From: Thiothrix subterranea
Lineage (GTDB): Bacteria > Pseudomonadota > Gammaproteobacteria > Thiotrichales > Thiotrichaceae
Reading direction: 5' to 3'
Length of the DNA: 64,000 nucleotides
NCBI RefSeq assembly: GCF_030930995.1
Contig: NZ_CP133217.1
Location: forward strand, 496,001-560,000
Part shown: piece after piece, positions 43,798-53,426 of the stretch
How the letters are laid out: every line of letters starts with the position of its first letter
How positions within the stretch are numbered: position 1 is the first letter of the stretch
Notes under the pieces: model-generated
What the model was told of the DNA's origin: nothing
Databases searched by the model: none
The model's input: the letters and a program-made list of their open reading frames with translations, nothing else
Translations under genes and position numbers: made by a program

Positions 43798-45164
43798 TGA
43801 GCGTCGGCACCATGACCCCCCGCGAAATTGTTCAAGAACTCGACAAGCACGTCATTGGTCAGGACAAGGCCAAGCGTTCCGTCGCCATTGCTTTGCGTAA
43901 TCGCTGGCGCAGGCAGCAGCTTGATGATGCGCTGCGCCCGGAAGTGACCCCGAAAAACATCCTGATGATTGGTCCCACGGGGGTCGGTAAAACCGAAATT
44001 GCCCGCCGTCTTGCCAAACTCGCCAATGCGCCCTTCATCAAGGTCGAAGCCACCAAATTCACCGAAGTCGGTTACGTGGGCAAGGAAGTCGATTCCATCA
44101 TCCGCGACCTTGCTGACATGGCGATGAAAATGATGCGCGAGCAAGAAGTTGCCAAGGTCAACTACCGCGCTCAGGAAGCCGCCGAAGAACGCATTCTCGA
44201 CATTCTCTTACCTGCACCGCGTAAAGAAACGCCAGTCAACGAATGGCTTTCCAGCGGCGATGACGAACCCGCCAAACCCGTGCGCGAAGATTCCGTCACC
44301 CGTCAAAAATTCCGCAAAAAATTGCGCGAAGGCGAACTCGACGACAAAGAAATCGAGCTGGATGTATCCGTCGGTGGTGCAAGCGTGGAAATCATGACCC
44401 CACCCGGCATGGAAGAAATGGCAAGCCAGTTACAAGGCATGTTCCAAAACCTCAACCAGAGCAAAAAGCGCAAACGCAAGATGAAAATCAAGGACGCGCT
44501 CAAAGTCCTGACCGAAGAAGAAGCCCATAAAATGGTCAATGAGGAAGAGCTAAAGCAACGTGCGTTGTTTGCGGTTGAACAAACCGGCATTGTGTTCCTT
44601 GATGAAATCGACAAAGTAGCGCGTAGCGGGCAAACCAGCGGCGCAGATGTTTCCCGCGAAGGGGTGCAACGCGATTTGCTGCCATTGATCGAAGGTTGCA
44701 CCGTTAACACCAAATACGGCATGGTCAAAACCGACCACATCCTGTTCATTGCCTCCGGCGCATTTCACGTCGCTAAACCCTCCGACTTAATACCGGAATT
44801 ACAGGGTCGGCTACCAATTCGTGTAGAAATGGATGCCTTGAGCGCGAATGACTTTGAACGCATCCTCACCGAACCGAACGCATCCCTCACTGAACAGTAC
44901 CAAGGGTTGCTGGCAACCGAAGGCGTAAAGTTGACCTTTGCCCCCGATGCGATTCGCCGGATTGCGGAAATTGCCTTTGAAGTCAACGAACGCACCGAAA
45001 ACATCGGCGCACGCCGCCTACACACCGTGGTCGAGCGTTTGCTGGAAAATGTGCTGTTTGAAGCGCCCGATTGCGACGACCAAATGACGGTAGACGCAGC
45101 TTACGTTAACCAGATTTTGGGCGAATTGGTCAAAGACGAAGACCTTAGCCGTTATATTTTGTAA
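43797..45164 (+). CDS. hslU: ATP-dependent protease ATPase subunit HslU
   Basis: 455-residue AAA+ unfoldase that feeds HslV. Walker [14 protein letters not shown] (about 62-74), Walker [12 protein letters not shown], an intermediate I-domain, sensor 2 [11 protein letters not shown], and the C-terminal DLSRYIL tail that docks into HslV. It begins [16 protein letters not shown] as in gammaproteobacteria. Cotranscribed with hslV. Confidence 0.97.
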   Translation: MSVGTMTPREIVQELDKHVIGQDKAKRSVAIALRNRWRRQQLDDALRPEVTPKNILMIGPTGVGKTEIARRLAKLANAPFIKVEATKFTEVGYVGKEVDSIIRDLADMAMKMMREQEVAKVNYRAQEAAEERILDILLPAPRKETPVNEWLSSGDDEPAKPVREDSVTRQKFRKKLREGELDDKEIELDVSVGGASVEIMTPPGMEEMASQLQGMFQNLNQSKKRKRKMKIKDALKVLTEEEAHKMVNEEELKQRALFAVEQTGIVFLDEIDKVARSGQTSGADVSREGVQRDLLPLIEGCTVNTKYGMVKTDHILFIASGAFHVAKPSDLIPELQGRLPIRVEMDALSANDFERILTEPNASLTEQYQGLLATEGVKLTFAPDAIRRIAEIAFEVNERTENIGARRLHTVVERLLENVLFEAPDCDDQMTVDAAYVNQILGELVKDEDLSRYIL

Positions 45165-45176
45165 AGAGAACCGAAC

Positions 45177-45542
45177 ATGACACCACTGGATATTACCTTA
45201 AACCAGAAAACCCGCGAATTGTTGATTACCTGGCCGGGCGATGAAGTCCACGCACTGAGTTGCGAATACTTGCGGGTGAATTCGCCTTCCGCAGAAGTGC
45301 GCGGACACGGGCCAGGGCAGGAAAAGCTGCAAATCGGCAAGGAAAACGTGAATATCAAAGGCATTGAGCCAGTGGGACATTACGCTATTCAGTTGACCTT
45401 TGATGACAACCACGACAGCGGTATTTACGACTGGAACTTGCTGTACGAGCTTGGCAAGAACATGGAGCAAAACTGGGCAGAATATTTGGCAAAGCTGGAT
45501 GCTGCGGGGTATACGCGCAAATTGCCGGGTCAGGTGATTTAA
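45177..45542 (+). CDS. DUF971 (gamma-butyrobetaine hydroxylase-like N-terminal) protein
   Basis: 121 residues with the DUF971 fold: LTWPG-like LLITWPGDEVHALSCEYLRVNSPSAEVRGHG, later HYAIQLTFDDNHDSGIYDWNLLYELG. The family is commonly encoded just after hslVU in gammaproteobacteria; some members have an iron-sulfur assembly link in plants, function otherwise unknown. 12 nt after hslU, directly abutting pyrC. Confidence 0.9.
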   Translation: MTPLDITLNQKTRELLITWPGDEVHALSCEYLRVNSPSAEVRGHGPGQEKLQIGKENVNIKGIEPVGHYAIQLTFDDNHDSGIYDWNLLYELGKNMEQNWAEYLAKLDAAGYTRKLPGQVI

Positions 45543-46571
45543 TTGCAATTGACCATAACACGCCCTGATGATTGGCATGTACACCTGCGTGATGGCGAAA
45601 TGCTGGCGACGGTGCTACCGGATACTGCCCAGCGTTTTGCCCGCGCTATTGTCATGCCCAACCTAAAACCGCCCGTGCGCACGGTGGCAGAAGCAAGTGC
45701 TTACCGCGAGCGTATTTTGGCTGCCTTGCCTGCTGAGATGCGCTTTGAGCCACTGATGACCTTGTACCTGACCGACAAGACTTCGCCGGAAGACATCCGT
45801 CAGGCTAAGTCTAGCGGCTTCATCCACGCGGTGAAGTATTACCCAGCGGGAGCAACCACCCATTCCGATTCCGGTGTCACCGATATTCATCGGGTAGCAG
45901 CGGTTCTGGAAACCATGCAGGAAGTGGGTTTACCGCTACTCGTACACGGCGAAGTCACCGATGCCGACATCGACATTTTTGACCGTGAAGCAGTTTTCAT
46001 CGAGCGCATTCTCGTGCCGTTGTTGGAACGTCTGCCGCGCCTGCGGGTGGTGCTAGAACACATTACCACCGCGCAAGCAGCAGCGTTTGTGACGGCGGCA
46101 GCGGCTAACGTCGCTGCCACCATTACAGTTCATCACCTGCTGTATAATCGCAATGCCATGTTCCAAGGTGGTATCCGCCCTCACGCGTATTGCCTGCCAG
46201 TACTCAAGCGTGAAAGCCACCGTCAGGCACTGGTGGCAGCCGCTACCAGTGGCAATCCGAAGTTTTTCCTTGGAACAGACAGTGCCCCGCATCTGCGTCA
46301 TGACAAGGAATCGTCTTGCGGCTGTGCGGGTATTTACAGCGCACACGCGGCACTTGAGCTATATGCGGAGGTGTTTGAACAAGCCGGAGCGCTGGATAAA
46401 CTGGAGGCATTCGCCAGCTTCCACGGCCCCGACTTTTATGGGCTACCCCGTAATCAGGCGCAAGTGACGCTGGTGAAACAGCCTTGGACAGTTCCCACAG
46501 CACTCAACGCTGGCGACCATGCGCTCATTCCCCTGCGAGCAGGTGAGACAGTCGGCTGGCATTTGGCGTAA
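45543..46571 (+). CDS. pyrC: Dihydroorotase
   Basis: 342 residues, homodimeric type (class II) dihydroorotase of pyrimidine synthesis, cytosolic, zinc-dependent. HVHLRD for zinc binding, carboxylated Lys in [16 protein letters not shown], His in LLVHGEV and LEHITT, Asp in FLGTDSAPH. Starts at TTG 45543 immediately after the DUF971 stop, which gives (M)[17 protein letters not shown] and matches the family; AGGTGA at 45533 is the ribosome site. Confidence 0.95.
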   Translation: MQLTITRPDDWHVHLRDGEMLATVLPDTAQRFARAIVMPNLKPPVRTVAEASAYRERILAALPAEMRFEPLMTLYLTDKTSPEDIRQAKSSGFIHAVKYYPAGATTHSDSGVTDIHRVAAVLETMQEVGLPLLVHGEVTDADIDIFDREAVFIERILVPLLERLPRLRVVLEHITTAQAAAFVTAAAANVAATITVHHLLYNRNAMFQGGIRPHAYCLPVLKRESHRQALVAAATSGNPKFFLGTDSAPHLRHDKESSCGCAGIYSAHAALELYAEVFEQAGALDKLEAFASFHGPDFYGLPRNQAQVTLVKQPWTVPTALNAGDHALIPLRAGETVGWHLA

Positions 46572-46574
46572 CGG

Positions 46575-47243
46575 CTAGGCATCCATCATGCTGCGACAAG
46601 CTGCGTACCAGCGCCCAAACGTAGGGTTGCTGGTGGCAGCGGCTTCCAAAATCCCCATGCCTTGCGCGGAACGCAACACCCCAAACACACTGGTATCCAC
46701 CAAGCCCGGTTGTTCACCCGCGTAAAAATCTTTGCCAGCCAAACCCTTATCGACCCAATGCGCTAACGCCGTTTGAAATTCGGCGGTTGGATTTTGAATG
46801 TTGTGTTTCAGCTTCATTTTATTGGCGACACGCGGCATCACCATCGCACCGACCAGCCGCACCAAGAAACGCTTAACCGCGCCATCCTTACTTCCGGTCA
46901 TGACTAGCCCCAGATTGTGGAACGATTTACCGATATTGGGGTGAATCAACGGCGGCAGGTAATGCACCAGCGTATTATCCACCCACGCTTGCCACTCGTC
47001 ATCCTGTGGGGCAGGCAGCAAATCCGCGTATTTGTCGTTCAGGTAACGCACAATCGCGCTGGATTCGACCAGGATTTCGGCATCATCTTTCAGCACAGGG
47101 ACTTTTTTGTGGTCGGTGAAATCCAGCTCTTTCATCCCAAACGGAGTAACTTCCACTACGTTGTAAGGGATTTTGGTGTAGTTGAGGAAGGCTTTTACTT
47201 TCCAGCAAAACGGGCAGGAATTGAATTGGTACAGGGTTATCAT
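46575..47243 (-). CDS. Glutathione S-transferase family protein (glutaredoxin-like N terminus)
   Basis: 222 residues. The N-terminal thioredoxin-fold carries SCPFCWKVKAFL (CxxC) as in glutaredoxin 2 and prostaglandin E synthase 2, followed by KVPVL with the cis-Pro and ESSAIVRYL, then an all-helical GST C domain. The substrate is unknown. Convergent with pyrC. Confidence 0.82.
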   Translation of the reverse strand: MITLYQFNSCPFCWKVKAFLNYTKIPYNVVEVTPFGMKELDFTDHKKVPVLKDDAEILVESSAIVRYLNDKYADLLPAPQDDEWQAWVDNTLVHYLPPLIHPNIGKSFHNLGLVMTGSKDGAVKRFLVRLVGAMVMPRVANKMKLKHNIQNPTAEFQTALAHWVDKGLAGKDFYAGEQPGLVDTSVFGVLRSAQGMGILEAAATSNPTFGRWYAACRSMMDA

Positions 47244-47338
47244 AAGTGGTTTGTTTCATCTCAATCAGGAATGGGTCACATCCTACAACAGGCTGGTATA
47301 CTCGCACCACTAACCGACTGCTGATACAGGAATTCCCC

Positions 47339-47725
47339 ATGACCTTGACTGAAACCCTCGATACCCTCAAATACAACAGCGACGGACTGATTCCCGCGAT
47401 TGCCCAGCAATTCGACACGCACGAAGTGCTAATGATGGCGTGGATGAACCGTGCCAGCATCGAGGAAACGCTGGAAACGGGGCGCGTTTGCTATTGGTCA
47501 CGGTCGCGCAACCGCTTTTGGCGCAAGGGTGAATCATCGGGGCAAATGCAGGTGCTGAAGGAGTTCCGTATTGATTGCGATGCCGATACGATTTTGCTGC
47601 TGGTCGATCAGACTGGGCCTGCGTGCCATACCGGACGGCGTTCGTGCTTTTACAACAAGGTGGAAGGCAATCAGGTGATTATTGACCGTGAAGTGTTAAT
47701 TGACCCTAAAACGCTGTACGCCTGA
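47339..47725 (+). CDS. hisI: Phosphoribosyl-AMP cyclohydrolase
   Basis: 128 residues; opens the adenine ring of PR-AMP in histidine synthesis. FDTHEVLMMAWMN, RNRFWRKGESSG, the Mg2+ motif DCDADTILL and zinc Cys in CHTGRRSCF. I use ATG 47339, behind ACAGGA; the frame is open 31 codons further upstream with no support. No hisE fusion and no other his gene nearby. Overlaps the TSUP gene by 1 nt. Confidence 0.94.
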   Translation: MTLTETLDTLKYNSDGLIPAIAQQFDTHEVLMMAWMNRASIEETLETGRVCYWSRSRNRFWRKGESSGQMQVLKEFRIDCDADTILLLVDQTGPACHTGRRSCFYNKVEGNQVIIDREVLIDPKTLYA

Positions 47726-48459
47726 TGGAGGTCTGGCAGTATGCCGCTGCGACGGCGATTGTGGTGCTGGCGTATTTTATTCGCGGCATTGCGGGATTTG
47801 GTTCGGGCTTGATTGCGGTGCCGTTGCTGGCGTTGTTTTTGCCGCTGACCTTTGTGGTTCCGCTGATTTTGCTGCTGGATTTCACCGCGTCATTGGTAAT
47901 GGGCGGGCTGGATTTGCAGCGGGTGCAATGGCGTGAAGTCGGCATGTTGATTCCGTTTAGCCTGATCGGCGTGATTGTGGGGACGCAATTGCTGGTGAAT
48001 TTACCGCTTACCCCGATGTTGCTGATCTTGGCGGCGTTTATCTTCGTGTTTGCGGTGCGCAGCTTGTTGAATTTGAAGGGTGAAAAGCCGGTATCGGCTT
48101 GGTGGGCAATTCCGGCTTCGTTTACAGGCGGCACGGTCGGCGGGCTGTTTGGCACGGGCGGACCGCCGTATGTGATTTATTTGAATCACCGCATTCAGGA
48201 TAAAACGCTGTTGCGGGCAACATTTTCTGCGCTGTTTTTCATCGAAGGGGCTGTGCGCATTGCGACGTTTTTTATTGCCGGATTGTTGATGGCGCAAACG
48301 GTGTGGTGGAATGCGTTGTTTGCCTTGCCCTTGATGTTGGGGGCATTGTGGTTAGGCGGTCATGTGCACACGGGGTTAACGCAAGCGCACATGACGCGCC
48401 TGATTGGGGTGTTGTTGTTGCTGGCGAGTGTGTCGCTGACGCTCAAGGCGTTGAGCTAA
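47725..48459 (+). CDS. TSUP/TauE-SafE family membrane transporter
   Basis: 244 residues, eight or so helices in two halves; each half has the family glycine-rich motif: IRGIAGFGSGLIAVPLL and FTGGTVGGLFGTGGPPYVIYL. The TSUP family exports sulfite, sulfoacetate and other organosulfur anions; in a sulfur oxidiser such a substrate is reasonable but not shown. Coupled to hisI by a 1-nt overlap, probably cotranscribed by chance. Confidence 0.85.
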   Translation: MEVWQYAAATAIVVLAYFIRGIAGFGSGLIAVPLLALFLPLTFVVPLILLLDFTASLVMGGLDLQRVQWREVGMLIPFSLIGVIVGTQLLVNLPLTPMLLILAAFIFVFAVRSLLNLKGEKPVSAWWAIPASFTGGTVGGLFGTGGPPYVIYLNHRIQDKTLLRATFSALFFIEGAVRIATFFIAGLLMAQTVWWNALFALPLMLGALWLGGHVHTGLTQAHMTRLIGVLLLLASVSLTLKALS

Positions 48460-48927
48460 TCATTCCAACATGCTGCGCAACATCCACGCATTCTTTTCGT
48501 GGATTTGCATCCGCTGGGTTAACAGATCCGCCGTGGGTTCGTCACTGGCGGCATCGACCAGAGGGAAAATGCTGCGGGCAGTGCGCACCACTGCTTCCTG
48601 ACCTTCCACCAAATTACGAATCATGTCATGCGCTTTGGGTACACCTTCTTCTTCCTTGATCGACGAGAGTTTGCTGTAAGCCGCATACGTGCCGGGTGCG
48701 GGGTAGCCAAGGGCGCGAATGCGTTCCGCCACCAAATCCACCGCGAGCGCGAGTTCGGTGTATTGCGTCTCGAACATGAGGTGCAGGGTGTTGAACATTG
48801 GCCCCGTCACATTCCAGTGGTAGTTATGGGTTTTCAGGTAAAGCGTGTAAGTGTCAGCGAGCAAGCGCGAAAGCCCGTCAGCAATCGCTTGGCGCTGGTC
48901 GTTGGGAATGCCGATATTGATGTCCAT
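48460..48927 (-). CDS. dps: Dps/ferritin-like DNA-protecting protein
   Basis: 155 residues, one four-helix bundle. Ferroxidase residues in [13 protein letters not shown] and the later LHLMFETQY (His, Asp/Glu ligands) are conserved. Forms a 12-mer storing iron and guarding DNA from peroxide. The N terminus is too short to say whether it binds DNA. Stop is convergent with the TSUP gene stop, with no gap. Confidence 0.93.
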   Translation of the reverse strand: MDINIGIPNDQRQAIADGLSRLLADTYTLYLKTHNYHWNVTGPMFNTLHLMFETQYTELALAVDLVAERIRALGYPAPGTYAAYSKLSSIKEEEGVPKAHDMIRNLVEGQEAVVRTARSIFPLVDAASDEPTADLLTQRMQIHEKNAWMLRSMLE

Positions 48928-49043
48928 AAGAAGTCTCCCTGTCTGTATGGCTGTTTTGATCAGATGAAATGAGTATAGTACACCCTAATTGTTTTAATAA
49001 ATTGAATGTTTATCTTATAACGTTCACAAAAACAGAATAAATG

Positions 49044-49697
49044 CTATAAGCACTTGCGCCCCATAATATCCAGAATCAAGTGCAACAACTCATCGGGGCG
49101 GTTAGTGATACCAAATGCCCCCGCAGGCACGCCGTCTTGCGCATTGAAATTTCCCACATAGAAAATCGCGGGCAAGCTGGGGTAATGATCGTGCAAGGTT
49201 TGCAAGGTAGCGATGCCATTCGACTGCCCTTCGGGGCGGGCAATATCCGACACCAACAGTTCGCAACTGGTCTGTTTCAAATGCCCCAAGGCTTCGCCCA
49301 CCGAAGTGACGGTGATGACGTCCAAGCCCAAATATTGCAACAGACGGATCTCATTCACTAACGTATCGGGGCGATCATCCAACCATAACACGCGGCAACC
49401 GCTCAACATCTCACCATTGCTTTGTAGCCGCCGTAACACCTGCGCCTTATCTGCTGCACTCACCTCGATATGCCAATGCGGATTTCGCGCCGCCACCGTG
49501 AGTACATCATCCAAAGCACGTTCGACCTGTGACAAATCCGCCAACCCATTCTGTTGTTGTTTGGCATAAGTACTGAGCAATAATTGCCGTGAATACAGAT
49601 CGTATGCCAACAAAAACGCGCTGAATGCCCCTATCACCCATAAATACGCCGGTATAACCTTAATGATTTCCAGCCAAAAGTCCTGATGTTCCAACAT
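49044..49697 (-). CDS. Membrane-anchored degenerate receiver-domain protein
   Basis: 217 residues from ATG 49697 (preceded by AGGGG), giving MLEHQDFWL... The N terminus holds one helix, VIPAYLWVIGAFSAFLLAYDLY. After a helical linker comes a receiver-like domain: acidic pair WLDDRPD, candidate phospho-Asp in LLVSDIARPEG. The later switch Thr/Ser and Lys are missing (AIFYVGN, GITNRPD instead of K-P), so phosphorylation-driven switching is doubtful. No output domain. Divergent from nadM with ~165 nt between starts. Confidence 0.72.
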   Translation of the reverse strand: MLEHQDFWLEIIKVIPAYLWVIGAFSAFLLAYDLYSRQLLLSTYAKQQQNGLADLSQVERALDDVLTVAARNPHWHIEVSAADKAQVLRRLQSNGEMLSGCRVLWLDDRPDTLVNEIRLLQYLGLDVITVTSVGEALGHLKQTSCELLVSDIARPEGQSNGIATLQTLHDHYPSLPAIFYVGNFNAQDGVPAGAFGITNRPDELLHLILDIMGRKCL

Positions 49698-49843
49698 GCG
49701 TAGCCCCTGAGAAATGTTTTTGCCCTTTATGTTGAAAATTCTAACACTTAAGCGGTAGCAAGTGGCAGATATTTGGCATTGACGCAACGAACTAATCAGC
49801 GTTTAATCATAAATAGCTTGGATAGACCAAGCTCAACCATTCT

Positions 49844-49860
49844 CAGTAAGGAGCTTACTG
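49844..49860 (+). promoter_or_regulatory. Hairpin enclosing the nadM ribosome-binding site
   Basis: CAGTAAG-GAG-CTTACTG: perfect 7-bp arms around GAG; AAGGAG, the Shine-Dalgarno for ATG 49863, sits in the stem and loop, so folding would mask it. Alternatively a DNA operator. Confidence 0.5.
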
Positions 49861-49862
49861 AC

Positions 49863-50894
49863 ATGTTCAAACCTGATTTTGATTTTCTGGTCTTCATTGG
49901 TCGTTTCCAGCCGTTTCATACGGGTCATCAAGCCGTGGTGGAAACCGCGTTGCAACGTGCCGAGCGCGTGATTGTGCTGGTCGGTTCGAGTTGCCAACCG
50001 CGTACCTTGCGCAATCCTTGGACATTTGCCGAGCGTGAAACGTTTATCCGTGCCACGTTTCCTGAGGCGGGCGAACGTTTGATTCTTGCGCCATTGCTGG
50101 ATGATACCTACAACGAACAAGGCTGGATTACCCGTGTGCAACAAACCGTGCATGGCATTACGTGCCGTTTTCCGCCCAAAGTCGGCAGTGCTGCGCCGCG
50201 CATTGGCTTGATTGGGCATAGCAAAGATCACAGTTCTTATTACCTGTCGATGTTTCCGCAATGGCAATCGGTCGCGGTGGAAAACGTGCGTGGGGTATCG
50301 TCCACCCCGTTGCGCGAACAGTATTTCCAACGGGGTGCTGCGAATGGCGAGATGCCACCAGCGGTGCAAACTTGGCTGGAAACCTTCCGCGCATCTGACA
50401 CCTTTGCGCACATTGCCAGCGAGTGGGAGTTCGTCAATCAATACCGCAAAGGTTGGGAAGCCGCGCCCTACGCACCAACGTTTGTGACGGTGGATGCGGT
50501 GGTGGTGCAAGCCGGACATATCTTGCTGATCGAACGCAAAGCCCGCCCCGGCAAAGGGCAATGGGCATTACCCGGTGGTTTCCTTGACCCGCACGAAAAG
50601 CTGCGTGATGCCGTAATCCGCGAATTGCGTGAAGAAACCCGCATCAAAGTACCTGCGCCCGTGTTGGCTGGGTCAATTGTGAAAGAGCAAGTGTTCGACG
50701 ATCCGTACCGTTCGGCACGTGGGCGCACCATTACCCATGCGTTTCTGATCGAACTGAAACCGGATGCGCACGGCTTGCCGAAAGTAAAAGGTGGCGATGA
50801 TGCGCAGCACGCTTTCTGGGTTCCGTTGGGCGACCTTGATCCCGAACGGCTGTTTGAAGACCATTTTCAGATCATCAAAACGATGATTGGGTGA
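49863..50894 (+). CDS. nadM: Bifunctional NMN adenylyltransferase / Nudix hydrolase
   Basis: 343 residues: NadM-type nucleotidyltransferase (IGRFQPFHTGHQ with HxGH; GVSSTPLREQY near 152) joined to a Nudix domain (GGFLDPHEKL...RELREETRI near 240, ADP-ribose pyrophosphatase type). Makes NAD from NMN and ATP. Start at ATG 49863; AAGGAG lies in a hairpin upstream. Next gene is nadV, which makes NMN, so the two form a nicotinamide salvage unit. Confidence 0.93.
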   Translation: MFKPDFDFLVFIGRFQPFHTGHQAVVETALQRAERVIVLVGSSCQPRTLRNPWTFAERETFIRATFPEAGERLILAPLLDDTYNEQGWITRVQQTVHGITCRFPPKVGSAAPRIGLIGHSKDHSSYYLSMFPQWQSVAVENVRGVSSTPLREQYFQRGAANGEMPPAVQTWLETFRASDTFAHIASEWEFVNQYRKGWEAAPYAPTFVTVDAVVVQAGHILLIERKARPGKGQWALPGGFLDPHEKLRDAVIRELREETRIKVPAPVLAGSIVKEQVFDDPYRSARGRTITHAFLIELKPDAHGLPKVKGGDDAQHAFWVPLGDLDPERLFEDHFQIIKTMIG

Positions 50895-50990
50895 AGACCC
50901 TCACCCCCTAGCCCCCTCTCCCAGAGGTAGAGGGGGAACAAAACCCTTTCTTTAGCCCCTCTACCTCTGGGAGAGGGGTTGGGGTGAGGG
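50894..50990. repeat. 97-bp dispersed inverted repeat (CCCTCACCCC type)
   Basis: GAAGACCCTCACCCCCTAGCC... at left pairs with ...GGTTGGGGTGAGGG at right, inner CCCTCTCCCAGAGGTAGAGGG pairs with its complement across a central AT-rich spacer. It separates nadM and nadV and, as RNA, would fold tightly. A half-copy is in the SEFIR gene at 30189-30231. Confidence 0.8.
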
Positions 50991-50996
50991 CAAACG

Positions 50997-51015
50997 GTGG
51001 CAGATAGACTGCCAC
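50997..51015. promoter_or_regulatory. Small inverted repeat upstream of nadV
   Basis: GTGGCAG-ATAGA-CTGCCAC, 7-bp arms, 28 nt before the nadV ATG. Could be an operator or leader hairpin. Confidence 0.4.
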
Positions 51016-51042
51016 TCATACCACTACACAGGAGGATTTCCT

Positions 51043-52425
51043 ATGTTCACTAACTTGATTCTCAACACTGACAGCTACAAAGCCAGCCACTTTTTGCAAT
51101 ACCCTGCGGGGACGCAAGTGGTGTCATCCTACATCGAATCGCGTGGCGGGCAGTTTCCGCAAACGCTGTTCTTTGGTTTGCAGGCGTTCATCAAGGAATA
51201 CCTGCTCAAGCCTGTCACTACGGCGGATATTGATGAGGCGGAGGCATTGTTTACTGCGCACGGTGTGCCATTTTTCCGCCAAGGCTGGGAACAGATTGTG
51301 CAGCAACACGGCGGTTTTTTGCCGATTGAAATCCAAGCGTTACCCGAAGGCATGGTTGTTCCTACCGGCAATGCGTTGGTGCAAATCCGCAATACTGACC
51401 CGCAAGCGTTTTGGCTAACCTCGTATCTGGAAACGGCGTTGCTGCGGGCGGTGTGGTATCCCACCACGGTTGCTACGTTGTCATGGCAGGTGAAGCAAAG
51501 CATTCGCCAAGCACTTGACGCAACTTGCGACAATCCGGCGAATGAATTGCCCTTCAAGCTGCATGACTTCGGCGCACGCGGGGTGTCTTCGCACGAATCC
51601 GCAGCTCTCGGCGGCATGGCGCACTTGGTCAATTTCATGGGTGGCGATACGGTCGTGGCATTGCTGGCGGCGCGTAAATACTACGGCGCGGATATGGCTG
51701 GCTTCTCGATCCCGGCGGCAGAACATTCCACCATTACCGCGTGGGGACGTGAAGGCGAAGCGGATGCTTACGCCAATATGCTGCAACAATTCGGGCAGGC
51801 GGGGAAGTTGCTCGCGGTCGTCTCGGATTCCTACGACATTTACCACGCCGTTTCCGAGATTTGGGGCAAGCAATTGCGGGCGCAAGTCGAAAGCAGCGGT
51901 GCAACCGTGGTGATTCGCCCCGATTCCGGCGTGCCGGAAGAGATCGTGCCGGAAGTGCTGGAGCGTTTGTATGCCGAATTCGGTGGTCGCGTAAACAGCA
52001 AGGGCTACAAAGTGTTGAGCGATTGCGTGCGCGTGATTCAGGGCGATGGGGTGGATGTGGATTCCATCGGCGTGATTTTGCAACGCATTCAACAGGCTGG
52101 CTTTTCGACCGAAAATGTCGCGTTTGGCATGGGTGGCGGGCTGTTGCAGAAGGTTAATCGCGATACCTTGCGCTTTGCGATGAAGGCTTCCGCGATGCAA
52201 ATCAATGGCGCATGGCGCGATGTGTATAAGCAGCCGGTCACAGATTCCGGCAAGCATTCCAAGCGTGGGCGGCTGGCGGTGATTAGGGATGCGGGCGTGA
52301 TCAAAACCATCCGCGAGGATGCACTGTCGTGGGAAAGCAATTTGCTGCGCCCCGTGTTCCGTAATGGCGAGTTGTTGGTGGATGATAGTTTTGATTCCAT
52401 CAGAGCCAGAAGCAACCAACACTAA
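51043..52425 (+). CDS. nadV: Nicotinamide phosphoribosyltransferase
   Basis: 460 residues; transfers phosphoribose from PRPP to nicotinamide giving NMN. Family segments: LILNTDSYKASHFLQYP, FGARGVSSHESAALGGMAHL, PAAEHSTITAWGREGEADA with the His phosphorylated in NAMPT, SDSYDIYHAV and VIRPDSG. AGGAGG 9 nt before the ATG. With nadM it gives the two-step NAD salvage that bypasses nicotinate, as found in some bacteria and phages. Confidence 0.95.
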   Translation: MFTNLILNTDSYKASHFLQYPAGTQVVSSYIESRGGQFPQTLFFGLQAFIKEYLLKPVTTADIDEAEALFTAHGVPFFRQGWEQIVQQHGGFLPIEIQALPEGMVVPTGNALVQIRNTDPQAFWLTSYLETALLRAVWYPTTVATLSWQVKQSIRQALDATCDNPANELPFKLHDFGARGVSSHESAALGGMAHLVNFMGGDTVVALLAARKYYGADMAGFSIPAAEHSTITAWGREGEADAYANMLQQFGQAGKLLAVVSDSYDIYHAVSEIWGKQLRAQVESSGATVVIRPDSGVPEEIVPEVLERLYAEFGGRVNSKGYKVLSDCVRVIQGDGVDVDSIGVILQRIQQAGFSTENVAFGMGGGLLQKVNRDTLRFAMKASAMQINGAWRDVYKQPVTDSGKHSKRGRLAVIRDAGVIKTIREDALSWESNLLRPVFRNGELLVDDSFDSIRARSNQH

Positions 52426-52496
52426 GCACCTGATTACCGACACTGAACCATTTCTGCTACAGTAGCGGAAATGGTTCTACCGATGGAGCAACGACA

Positions 52497-53426
52497 ATGC
52501 TGGATTTAACCCACTTACGATTAGACGACGTGCAAGGTGTTGGCACAATCACGCTTGACCTCGAACCGGGCAAGCAGGCATACGTCTTCATTGGCGCAAA
52601 CGGCGTTGGCAAAACTAAATTGCTGGAAGCATTATTTAATAAAATAAAAATACAACATGTAAAAAGTCTTAAAGATATTTTTGATTTAGATCAAATTCAA
52701 ACCACATTTCCACGTTATGAACTAATAACCACCAATGATCGCGGTCATTTCACTAGAAGCTCTAAAAAACAAGATGAATTAAGAACTTGGATTATAGAGA
52801 GTGCCAGTCTATCCAGCGTGTTCCAAAGATCGAAAAACAATCGTGAACGCCAATTAAAAACACTTCTAAAGTGTTTAAATGATATTGACCCAAGCTATGA
52901 TAAAAACTTCCTTGAAGTAGATGAAAAAGGAAACATATTCCTTCTGATCAATCAGAAAGAGAAAGAACTATCTGAACTTAGTACAGGGTTTGTATCTATC
53001 TTCAAAATTTTGACAGAAATAATTTCAAGATATGGACAAGAATCTAACGATATTGAAATACAGAATGTTGAAGGTATTTTCTTAATCGACGAAATCGAGA
53101 GCCACCTCCATTTGGAATGGCAGGTTAAAATCATTCCAACGCTCAAAAAACTGTTCCCCAACACCACCTTCTTCATTGCCACGCATTCCCCGTTGGTATT
53201 GAGCCAACTTGAAGATGGCGAAGCCTATGAGCTACGGCGCGATGCCGATGACATCGTGCGTACCTACAAAATCAAAAATCCGGGTAACACCGCCATGATT
53301 GACTTGCTGAAGCAAGCTTTCCACATAGACTTAAATCGTTTAGCACTTGATCGCCCTGTTAGCAATGCACAAAAAGAAGCCAAGAAAAAGCTACTGAAAT
53401 ACTTGCGTGAAAGGAAAGCATCATAA
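52497..53426 (+). CDS. AAA/ABC-type ATPase (OLD-like), partner of PIN nuclease
   Basis: 309 residues. Walker A GANGVGKTKLL (about 34-44), signature LSTGFVSIFK, Walker B GIFLIDEIESHLHLE, His switch FFIATHSP, so an ABC/SMC-like AAA_15/AAA_21 ATPase. There is no nuclease domain of its own, but a PIN gene follows with a 1-nt overlap. Codon use between about 52620 and 53090 is markedly AT-richer than the flanks, which suggests transfer or mosaic origin. Might be a two-gene defence or toxin-like unit; not a known system by name. Confidence 0.78.
   Translation: MLDLTHLRLDDVQGVGTITLDLEPGKQAYVFIGANGVGKTKLLEALFNKIKIQHVKSLKDIFDLDQIQTTFPRYELITTNDRGHFTRSSKKQDELRTWIIESASLSSVFQRSKNNRERQLKTLLKCLNDIDPSYDKNFLEVDEKGNIFLLINQKEKELSELSTGFVSIFKILTEIISRYGQESNDIEIQNVEGIFLIDEIESHLHLEWQVKIIPTLKKLFPNTTFFIATHSPLVLSQLEDGEAYELRRDADDIVRTYKIKNPGNTAMIDLLKQAFHIDLNRLALDRPVSNAQKEAKKKLLKYLRERKAS

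Noticed and set aside
46575-48459. A histidine biosynthesis operon around hisI
   Set aside because: The neighbours (GST, TSUP permease, dps) are unrelated; hisI is isolated here.
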